From: Bacteroidales bacterium
Lineage (GTDB): Bacteria; Bacteroidota; Bacteroidia; Bacteroidales; JAADJA01
Reading direction: 5' to 3'
NCBI GenBank assembly: GCA_021106665.1
Contig: JAIOTR010000400.1
Span: 1 to 5,561, forward strand
DNA: 5,561 nucleotides
Positions 1 through 5,561 of this stretch are shown here, piece by piece; position 1 is the first letter of the stretch; the number at the start of each line of letters is the position of its first letter. The notes under the pieces were generated by a model. That model did not search any database and had not been told where the DNA came from. It was given only the letters and a program-made list of their open reading frames with translations. A program made the position numbers and the translations under genes.

Positions 1-593
1 TGAGTGTGCATTTTCACTCGCAACATTTTATGTTTGATGTAGCTGGATTTTATAATTATATCCTTCAATATATTTATCTTGCTCCTACAGCAGATACTAC
101 AGATGATGGAGATCTCATTTACCGCTATTCTCAAAACGATGCCAAACTTTATGGATTTGAAGCCATGGCCGAGGTTCTGATCGCTCATGATCTCCGAATA
201 AAGGGTGATTACAGTTTCATCAGAGGAAAGCAGTCTAATGGCGAAAACCTGCCATTTATTCCACAAAATAGTGTGAATTTTGAAATTAACTGGAGTAAAA
301 ACAATTTCTGGAAATTCCGGAATTTTTATATTAAGGCTGGAACAAAAGTGATCTTTGACCAGGATTTTCCAGCTCCATATGAAGCTTACACCGGTGGATA
401 TACTTTATTTGATGCAGGTATTGGATTTGCAATAAATATTGGTGCCCAGATTTTAAATTTTGATATTATTGCTAATAATATTTTCAACCGTAATTATTTC
501 GACCATTTATCAACATTAAAACCTTTAGGATTTTATAACCCGGGAAGAAACATATCTATAAATGTTAAAATCCCTTTTGGATTTTCAATATAA
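1..593 (+). CDS. TonB-dependent outer-membrane receptor, C-terminal part (5' truncated by window edge)
   Basis: This is the last ~197 residues of a TonB-dependent receptor, an outer-membrane beta-barrel that imports a ligand using TonB-ExbBD energy. The frame is open to the left edge (codon AGT at 3-5 precedes the GTG at 6), so the GTG is an internal Val and not a start. Alternating polar/aromatic strands typical of a barrel are visible. So are family signatures of the last strands: DAKLYGFE (codons around 138-161), a GGYTLFDAGIGF strand, the ANNIFNRNYFDHLS segment, and a closing PGRNISINVKIPF strand before TAA at 591-593. Receptors of this type usually end in an aromatic residue, whereas this one runs three residues further and ends in Ile. 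Plug, TonB box and signal peptide lie outside the window, so the ligand (siderophore, metal or other) cannot be told. It shares strand with the downstream respiratory genes but an 83-base gap separates them. The family call is firm and the substrate is unknown. Confidence 0.88.
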   Translation, partial: SVHFHSQHFMFDVAGFYNYILQYIYLAPTADTTDDGDLIYRYSQNDAKLYGFEAMAEVLIAHDLRIKGDYSFIRGKQSNGENLPFIPQNSVNFEINWSKNNFWKFRNFYIKAGTKVIFDQDFPAPYEAYTGGYTLFDAGIGFAINIGAQILNFDIIANNIFNRNYFDHLSTLKPLGFYNPGRNISINVKIPFGFSI

Positions 594-676
594 TTTGTTT
601 TCAGGCTGTAAATTTAGATGATAAGATAATTATTTAACTATTTTTACACCTACCTAATTTAAATTTATAGAAAAGA

Positions 677-1966
677 ATGCAGGATCAGCCAAAGCTTAAA
701 ATAAAAAAACGGTCAAACTTTGTGCTGCACATTCACCCTGCAACAGTTTTAATAGATTCCATCAAATTTAACCGCACATTTGGTTTGGGTGGAATGGCAT
801 TACTATTATTTCTGATACAGTCACTGACAGGTATTTTGTTACGATTCGCATATGTCCCTTCACCGGACAAGGCCTATGATTCCATTTTATATATTGAAAA
901 TAGCATTTTATTTGGGGGGTTTGTTAGGAACATACATCACTGGAGTGGAATTTTTTTCGTGATTATTGCCTTTCTCCATTTCGTGCGGGTGTTTTACTCC
1001 CAGGCCATTTTTGTTCCAAGACGGGTAAACTGGATCATCGGTATTGCTTTACTCATTTTGGTGATTTTTTCAAACTTCACAGGGTATTTATTGCCGTGGG
1101 ATCAGCTCTCTTTCTGGGCAGTGACGGTTGCAACCAATATGTTGTCGTATATTCCATTTATCGGTGAAGGAATGTTAAGAATTGTAAGGGGAGGTAATGA
1201 TGTTGGTTCAGCCACCTTATTGAATTTTTATAATTTTCATACGGGCATACTTCCTATCACAATGATATTACTGATGATTTGGCATTTTTGGAAAGTTCGT
1301 AAAGCGAAGGGTGTTGCTGTTTATGAAGGAATAAGTGATTACAGGGTTCCTTCCTATCCAAACCTTGTGCTTAAAGAGTTGGTTACAGGATTAATTTTGA
1401 TAGCAATAATATTCTTGTTGAGTGCATTGTTGAATGCACCTCTCCAAGACCGGGCAAATCCGGCCTACAGTCCTAATCCGGCGAAAGCGCCCTGGTATTT
1501 TATGGGTATCCAGGAGTTGCTGCTGCACATCCATCCTTTCTTTGCATTTGTGGTTATTCCGCTGTTCTTTTTTGGTGGTTTAATCTGGTTTCCGTTTGCT
1601 ATTAGAGAAGGAAGACAGGGAGAATGGTTTCATTCTGAAAAAGGGAAAAAACTTGCTTTGCAGGCAGCGATTTTAGCATTAATCCTGACACCTGCAGCAG
1701 TCTTATTAGAAGAATATATCTTACATATTGAAGACTGGCTTCCCGGCTGGCCGAAAGGTATTAGTGAAGGACTTTTCCCATTCATCCTACTTGGAGGGTC
1801 GTTAGGTATTTATGTGTTTTACCTTTTTCGAAAGTTTAAAGCTTCAGTTCATGAGATAATTGTGGCTCTGTTTACGGTCTTTATAATGGGATATATTATT
1901 TTATCAATCATTGGAATATGGTTCAGAGGGGAAGGAATGGTTTTAACACAACCTTGGAATATTTAA
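677..1966 (+). CDS. Cytochrome b (b6 plus subunit-IV-like fusion) of a quinol:cytochrome c oxidoreductase
   Basis: Integral membrane subunit of 429 residues that oxidises quinol and carries two b hemes. The four axial histidines are visible: H87 (in NIHHWSG) with H101 (FLHFVRVFY), and H188 (NFHTG) with H203 (IWHFWK). The second pair has 14 residues between ligands, the b6 spacing, rather than the 13 of mitochondrial-type cytochrome b. Hydrophobic helices A-D lie at about 36-58, 86-107, 117-138 and 185-207. The subunit-IV-like half has helices near 230-252, 288-308 and 326-347, and two more near 366-384 and 393-415. The cd-loop motif GYLLPWDQ is at 136-143. The Qo motif is APWY (271-274) instead of PEWY. 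There is no cysteine in the protein, and the position matching b6 Cys35 is Gly36, so covalent heme ci is not expected. The ATG at 677 follows an A-rich leader. First gene of the cluster: the Rieske gene starts 1 base after its stop. Family assignment is firm; menaquinol as substrate is inferred. Confidence 0.95.
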   Translation: MQDQPKLKIKKRSNFVLHIHPATVLIDSIKFNRTFGLGGMALLLFLIQSLTGILLRFAYVPSPDKAYDSILYIENSILFGGFVRNIHHWSGIFFVIIAFLHFVRVFYSQAIFVPRRVNWIIGIALLILVIFSNFTGYLLPWDQLSFWAVTVATNMLSYIPFIGEGMLRIVRGGNDVGSATLLNFYNFHTGILPITMILLMIWHFWKVRKAKGVAVYEGISDYRVPSYPNLVLKELVTGLILIAIIFLLSALLNAPLQDRANPAYSPNPAKAPWYFMGIQELLLHIHPFFAFVVIPLFFFGGLIWFPFAIREGRQGEWFHSEKGKKLALQAAILALILTPAAVLLEEYILHIEDWLPGWPKGISEGLFPFILLGGSLGIYVFYLFRKFKASVHEIIVALFTVFIMGYIILSIIGIWFRGEGMVLTQPWNI

Positions 1967-1967
1967 A

Positions 1968-2498
1968 ATGAAAGAAAAAAATATACATACAAACTCAAAA
2001 CTTGAAACTCGAAACTCACAACCCGCAACTTCCCGGCGTAGCTTTCTTAAAAGAATCTGGGGAATACTTGGTATTGTTGCAGGAATAGAAATGTTGGCTG
2101 TATTTTCAGGATTTTTTGCTCCGGGAAAACGAAATTTATCTGGGACAACACAAACCCTGGTAGTTGCAGGAAATGTGGCCGATTTCAAGCTGAACTCCGT
2201 TTTCCCATTTCGTAGCGGTAAATTTTACCTGGCCCGATTCAGTGATGGTGGATTTATGGCCATTTCCCTGAAGTGTACTCACCTCGGTTGTTCGGTATTG
2301 TGGAATGAAGATAAAAAAGAGTTTATGTGTCCTTGCCATGCATCTTCATTTGATAAAAATGGAGTGGTAATTAACCCACCGGCACCGAGGCCACTGGATA
2401 CTTTTCCGGTGATTATTGAAGAAGGGAAAGTTAAAGTTGATATTGGCAAACCTGTCAGAAGGCTTGCTTTTGATCGTTCACAAATTACATATGCTTAA
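1968..2498 (+). CDS. Rieske [2Fe-2S] protein of the bc-type complex, Tat-exported
   Basis: Protein of 176 residues that accepts the first quinol electron and passes it to a c-type cytochrome on the periplasmic side. Residues 22-28 (SRRSFLK) are a twin-arginine motif followed by a hydrophobic stretch (about 29-50) that serves as signal and membrane anchor. Box I is CTHLGC (103-108) and box II is CPCHASSF (121-128). By family rules the cluster ligands are C103, H105, C121 and H124, with C108-C123 as the disulfide. Box II has Ala125 in place of the usual Gly and Phe128 where high-potential Rieske proteins have Tyr; loss of that Tyr hydroxyl is known to lower redox potential. ATG 1968 is the only ATG upstream of the twin arginine, so the start is well determined. 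The n-region before the arginines is unusually long and is made from a heptanucleotide DNA repeat. The gene lies 1 base after cytochrome b and its end overlaps the likely start of the octaheme gene, implying translational coupling. The order b-then-Rieske is the reverse of most pet/qcr operons. Confidence 0.95.
   Translation: MKEKNIHTNSKLETRNSQPATSRRSFLKRIWGILGIVAGIEMLAVFSGFFAPGKRNLSGTTQTLVVAGNVADFKLNSVFPFRSGKFYLARFSDGGFMAISLKCTHLGCSVLWNEDKKEFMCPCHASSFDKNGVVINPPAPRPLDTFPVIIEEGKVKVDIGKPVRRLAFDRSQITYA
1993..2034. repeat. Degenerate heptanucleotide tandem repeat inside the Rieske gene
   Basis: Consecutive 7-base units can be read directly: ACTCAAA, ACTTGAA, ACTCGAA, ACTCACA, ACCCGCA, and a decayed ACTTCCC. 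Five good units cover 1993-2027 and the sixth ends at 2034. Three units equal seven codons, so the protein shows a matching period: NSKLETR (residues 9-15) then NSQPATS (16-22). The array is in frame and ends where the twin-arginine motif begins. I recall similar ACTCGAA/ACTCGCA-type repeats in intergenic DNA and spurious ORFs of uncultured Bacteroidota, but cannot check this here. Confidence 0.7.
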
Positions 2499-4809
2499 TC
2501 AACAAATGGATCATAAAAATAAATGGATTAACTGGGGTGTGATTGCAACAATATTTATTGTTTTGTCAGTACCTATCTATTTATTTAAGCATATATATTT
2601 GGATAGCACCTCTATAAAATTAAATTTTGAACCCCATTTTGTAGGAAAAGAAACTTGCATAGATTGCCATAAACTGGAATACGACCTCTGGATCGGATCT
2701 GACCATGATCTGGCCATGGATTTTGCCAATGATTCATCTGTCAGGGGCGATTTCAATAATGCTGAATTTGAATATAATGGTGAAGTTCATAAGTTTTATA
2801 AAAGAGATAATAGGTATTACGTTTACACGGATGGACCTGATGGAAATATGCAGGAATTTGAAGTGAAATATACCTTTGGCTCCCACCCGTTGCAACAGTA
2901 CCTGGTGGAATTTCCTGGTGGCAGGCTTCAAACACTGCCACTTACGTGGGATACCATTTCAAAATCATGGTATCATATGGCCGGGGCTGTTTACCCTGAT
3001 GAGGAAGTTGACCATACCAACTGGTTACACTGGACTAACCAGGCTCAAAACTGGAATGGTATGTGCGCCGATTGCCACTCTACTAACCTAAAAAAGGGTT
3101 TTGACATCAACACAGAAACTTTTAATACTACCTGGTCAGAAATAAATGTAAGTTGCGAAGCCTGTCATGGTCCATCTTCTGAGCATCTCAAGTGGGCAAA
3201 TTTACCTGAAATGGCCAGGCCTCAAAATACAAATACCGGATTGATTGTGCAAACCAACGACATTGACAACAGAAGATATGTAGATTTATGTGCGAGATGC
3301 CATACACGCAGGAGTGCATTAAAAGATTATGATTTTGACTGGACTGACTTGCTGGATCACATGATCCCTGAACTGCCACGCGAGCCCATGTATTTTTCAG
3401 ATGGCCAGATACTGGAAGAGGATTATGTTTTCGGGTCTTTCACACAAAGCCGCATGTATATGGAGGATGTGAAATGTAACGATTGCCATAATGTGCATAG
3501 TGGAAAACTTATTTTAAACGGTAATGATCTTTGCCTGCAATGCCACAGGTCAGATGTTTACGACACATATAACCATCATTTCCATAAATATGCAGGAGAA
3601 GCTTCTTTGATGGTAGTAGATGAGTTTGGAAAAGAAAGCAACGTTGGCGATGGAGCACAATGTATCAACTGCCACATGCCGGGCAGATATTACATGGGTG
3701 TGGATTACCGCCGAGATCATAGTTTTAGGGTGCCGCGTCCTGATTTGTCAGATCAATTGGAAACGCCCAATGCCTGTACACAATGCCATGCAAACCAAAG
3801 TAATACGTGGGCTGCCGGATATTTGAAAAAGTGGTATGGTGAAAGCGCTAACCCCCATTATGGGATTGCCCTTGCCGCAGGTACACATATGCTACCAGGC
3901 GCTTTTGATAAACTGCTTAGGTTGACAACAGATGATCTGTATCCTGTCATTGTCAGGGCTACAGCATTGTCTCTTATCGGTGAAAATTATCCTGATAGTA
4001 GTAAAATTGCTCTGAAGAATAGTTTGAAAGATATGGAATCACTGATTCGCTACACTGCAATACATCATTTTCCACTCTCTTCCATGGAAGATGTGGATGA
4101 TTTGATTCCGCTATTAAACGATCCGGTAAAAGCAGTGCGGTTTGAAGTGGCAGTGGTCTTGTCAATGGTGCCAGAAGAACAATTTCCTGAAAAAAGTAAA
4201 AGAGCATTACAAAATGCGTTAGAAGAATATAGGGAAGCAATGGAATATTCAGCAGATTTTGCTGCCAGCAGGCATAACCTGGGAAATTTTTATAATAATA
4301 CCGGCGACCCAACCAAGGCAATGGAACAATATAAAGCTGCTATCCGTATTGATAATCTTTTCTATCCTGCCAAAGTAAACCTGGCTATGATTTATAACCA
4401 GCAAGGTGAAAACGAGAAGGCCGAAATATTGTTAAAGAATGTAGTGGAAAATCATCCTGAAATACTGGATGTTTATTATTCACTGGGTTTGTTACTTGCA
4501 GAAATGCAGAAATACGATGAAGCGGTTAATTATCTTGAACAAGCAGGTAGGTTAATGCCAGATCGGGCACGAGTATTCTATAACCTGGGCTTGATCTACC
4601 AATATCAAAATCAAAATAACAAAGCTGAAAAAGCTTTAAAACAAACATTAATTATTGAACCGGATAATTTTGATTTTTTATTTGCCCTGGCTGATTTTTA
4701 TGTCAAAACAAATCAATTTGAAAAAGCAAAACCTGTTGCTCAAAAACTAGCCGATCTTTACCCTGAAAGCATAGTAGGGAATGATATTTTGAAAATGATT
4801 CAACAATAA
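2491..4809 (+). CDS. Membrane-anchored octaheme c-type cytochrome with HEAT-like and TPR repeats
   Basis: Protein of 772 residues counted from ATG 2491. A hydrophobic helix at about 13-33 with no clear cleavage site suggests an N-terminal anchor holding a periplasmic body. Eight CXXCH heme sites begin at C56, C192, C222, C267, C329, C348, C391 and C429. All 16 cysteines of the protein belong to them, and there is no CXXCK site of the NrfA type. C222 lies in a CEACHGPSSEH context resembling cytochrome c554-family proteins; C329 and C348 form a doubled-CXXCH pair. The segment 90-185 is beta-rich with a conserved-looking PLQQYLVEFPGGRLQ motif. HEAT-like helices span about 483-560, and five 34-residue TPRs span about 590-760. 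The whole layout matches a widespread family usually annotated only as multiheme cytochrome/TPR protein. The start at 2491 overlaps the Rieske stop by 8 bases; ATG 2506 is an alternative, and the upstream TTG 2416 is unlikely because it adds 25 residues read from inside the Rieske gene. Probable role: electron acceptor of the bc-type complex in place of cytochrome c1. Its terminal partner is unknown. Confidence 0.9.
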   Translation: MLNQQMDHKNKWINWGVIATIFIVLSVPIYLFKHIYLDSTSIKLNFEPHFVGKETCIDCHKLEYDLWIGSDHDLAMDFANDSSVRGDFNNAEFEYNGEVHKFYKRDNRYYVYTDGPDGNMQEFEVKYTFGSHPLQQYLVEFPGGRLQTLPLTWDTISKSWYHMAGAVYPDEEVDHTNWLHWTNQAQNWNGMCADCHSTNLKKGFDINTETFNTTWSEINVSCEACHGPSSEHLKWANLPEMARPQNTNTGLIVQTNDIDNRRYVDLCARCHTRRSALKDYDFDWTDLLDHMIPELPREPMYFSDGQILEEDYVFGSFTQSRMYMEDVKCNDCHNVHSGKLILNGNDLCLQCHRSDVYDTYNHHFHKYAGEASLMVVDEFGKESNVGDGAQCINCHMPGRYYMGVDYRRDHSFRVPRPDLSDQLETPNACTQCHANQSNTWAAGYLKKWYGESANPHYGIALAAGTHMLPGAFDKLLRLTTDDLYPVIVRATALSLIGENYPDSSKIALKNSLKDMESLIRYTAIHHFPLSSMEDVDDLIPLLNDPVKAVRFEVAVVLSMVPEEQFPEKSKRALQNALEEYREAMEYSADFAASRHNLGNFYNNTGDPTKAMEQYKAAIRIDNLFYPAKVNLAMIYNQQGENEKAEILLKNVVENHPEILDVYYSLGLLLAEMQKYDEAVNYLEQAGRLMPDRARVFYNLGLIYQYQNQNNKAEKALKQTLIIEPDNFDFLFALADFYVKTNQFEKAKPVAQKLADLYPESIVGNDILKMIQQ

Positions 4810-4833
4810 CCTAATTAACAGGTTCTAATGTCA

Positions 4834-5561
4834 CTATTGATTTTGAGTTGCCTGATTCATCTCTTCTTCAGAAATCCATCCTCCGCCAAGCGCTTTATAT
4901 AAAAAAACATATGCATTCAGATACATTTGATAAACTTCGGAAGCAGCCAGGGCTGCATTAAATTTTGATCTTTCAGAATCCAATACTTCCAAAAAACTTG
5001 TTACTCCGCCATCGTATCGTTCTTGAGAAAGCATAGCAGCATTTTCTGCAGCAGCTATTTGTCTTTGTCTTGCAATGGATTCTCTTTCCAGGGTATTAAT
5101 TTCAATCAAAGCATCATCTACTTCCCTAAAAGCCTGAAGAATGGTTTGCACGTAATAAAGGCTGTCCTGGTACATACGCTGACGTTCAATATCTACTCTT
5201 CGTTTGTTTTTCCCAAATTGAAATATCGGACCAACAATTCCTGCACCCATTGACCAAACCAATGCATCGCCTGTTACCAGTGTACTTAAATCGCTACTCG
5301 CTGCACCAAGCATCCCTGTTAAGTTGATAGAAGGAAAACGCATGGCAACAGCTACACCAATTCGTGCATTTTGAGCTATCAGCATTTGCTCTGCCTGATT
5401 AATGTCAGGTCTTCTGGCCAAAACAGTTGAAGGGATTCCTGAAGGGATTTCGGGAGGGATCAACTCATCTTTTAAGGTATGGGCTCTTTCAATTTTACCC
5501 GGATTGTTTCCCAGTAGAATACTTAACGCATTTTCCGTTTGTGCGACAAGTCTTTCATAAA
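4834..5561 (-). CDS. TolC/OprM-type outer-membrane efflux protein (NodT family), C-terminal part (5' end beyond window)
   Basis: The last 241 residues of an outer-membrane channel that works with RND pumps and membrane-fusion proteins. The frame stays open to the right window edge. The codon at 5461-5463 is TTG (Leu) inside a continuous reading frame, so it is not a real start. Typical OprM/CusC/NodT signatures are present: LLGNNPG just upstream of it (about 5517-5497), IPSTVLARRPDI followed by an AEQ-type helix (about 5433-5401), FPSINLTG, a PIFQFGKNK turn, FREVDDAL, and the second-repeat motif RYDGGVTSFLEVLDSER (about 5019-4969). It ends at TAG (4836-4834). The N-terminal half, with signal peptide and possible lipobox, lies outside, as would any adjacent pump genes. 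It is convergent with the octaheme cytochrome gene, 24 bases away, and so belongs to a different transcription unit. Family firm; the exported substrate cannot be inferred. Confidence 0.93.
   Translation of the reverse strand, partial: YERLVAQTENALSILLGNNPGKIERAHTLKDELIPPEIPSGIPSTVLARRPDINQAEQMLIAQNARIGVAVAMRFPSINLTGMLGAASSDLSTLVTGDALVWSMGAGIVGPIFQFGKNKRRVDIERQRMYQDSLYYVQTILQAFREVDDALIEINTLERESIARQRQIAAAENAAMLSQERYDGGVTSFLEVLDSERSKFNAALAASEVYQMYLNAYVFLYKALGGGWISEEEMNQATQNQ

Noticed and set aside
594..676. Possible promoter or terminator in the gap between the receptor and cytochrome b
   Set aside because: The gap is A+T-rich with a TTTG at 594-597 and short AT-only complementary stretches (AAATTTA near 610, TAAATTT near 660). 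I see no convincing Bacteroidota -33/-7 pair (TTTG...TAnnTTTG) and no GC stem with a T-tract. A promoter is expected here, but I cannot place it.
1943..2188. Minus-strand ORF of 81 codons over the cytochrome b/Rieske junction
   Set aside because: It lies antisense to two firmly identified genes, and its FRVSSFEF stretch is simply the reverse reading of the heptanucleotide repeat.
2876..3091. Plus-strand ORF of 71 codons in another frame of the octaheme gene
   Set aside because: It overlaps completely the coding sequence carrying the conserved PLQQYLVEFPGGRLQ motif and the second heme site, so it is a shadow frame.
2656..3789. Octaheme protein as a nitrite reductase (NrfA/ONR), tetrathionate reductase (OTR) or hydroxylamine oxidoreductase
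   Set aside because: There is no CXXCK active-site heme motif, and the surrounding motifs match the cytochrome c554-like/TPR family better, so a catalytic assignment is not supported.
3974..4321. Minus-strand ORF of 115 codons inside the octaheme gene
   Set aside because: It is antisense to the HEAT/TPR coding region and shows no recognisable domain; an open antisense frame from codon bias is the simpler explanation.
4808..4824. Small inverted repeat AACCT-7 nt-AGGTT between the convergent genes, considered as a bidirectional terminator
   Set aside because: The stem is only 5 bp with two G-C pairs and there is no U-tract on either strand, so it is compatible with chance.
5023..5253. Plus-strand ORF of 76 codons opposite the efflux protein gene
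   Set aside because: It is antisense to the strongly conserved TolC/OprM helices and has no recognisable protein features.
1..5561. CRISPR array, tRNA/rRNA, insertion sequence or phage signals
   Set aside because: No spaced direct repeats, cloverleaf-like or rRNA-like sequence, transposase motifs or terminal inverted repeats were seen. Apart from short gaps the window is filled by five recognisable genes.

Overview
The window looks like a Bacteroidota genome or a close relative. This rests on A+T-rich DNA, a TonB-dependent receptor tail of the type common in that phylum, A-rich leaders without a clear Shine-Dalgarno sequence, and a degenerate heptanucleotide repeat of a kind I associate from memory with uncultured Bacteroidota. 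The phylum call is an inference, not a proof.

Layout: (1) bases 1-593, plus strand, the C-terminal part of a TonB-dependent outer-membrane receptor whose start lies left of the window. (2) An 83-base A+T-rich gap. (3) A tightly packed three-gene plus-strand cluster, 677-4809: a b6/subunit-IV-type cytochrome b, a Tat-exported Rieske iron-sulfur protein beginning 1 base later, and a membrane-anchored octaheme c-type cytochrome with HEAT-like and TPR repeats whose likely start overlaps the Rieske gene by 8 bases. (4) A 24-base gap, then on the minus strand the C-terminal part of a TolC/OprM-type outer-membrane efflux protein that runs off the right edge.

The cluster reads as a quinol-oxidising cytochrome bc-type complex. 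Cytochrome b supplies the two b hemes and the quinol site, and the Rieske protein takes the first electron. No cytochrome c1 or f gene is present. The octaheme protein is in the position where that acceptor would be encoded, so it probably receives electrons from the Rieske centre, passes them to a periplasmic partner, and may use its TPR tail for docking. The substituted Qo motif (APWY for PEWY), the Phe in Rieske box II and the complete absence of cysteine in cytochrome b (hence no covalent heme ci) fit a low-potential, probably menaquinol, version of the complex.

The flanking receptor and efflux protein are both partial and have no evident link to the respiratory cluster. The most unusual DNA-level signal is the heptanucleotide repeat in frame inside the Rieske signal sequence.
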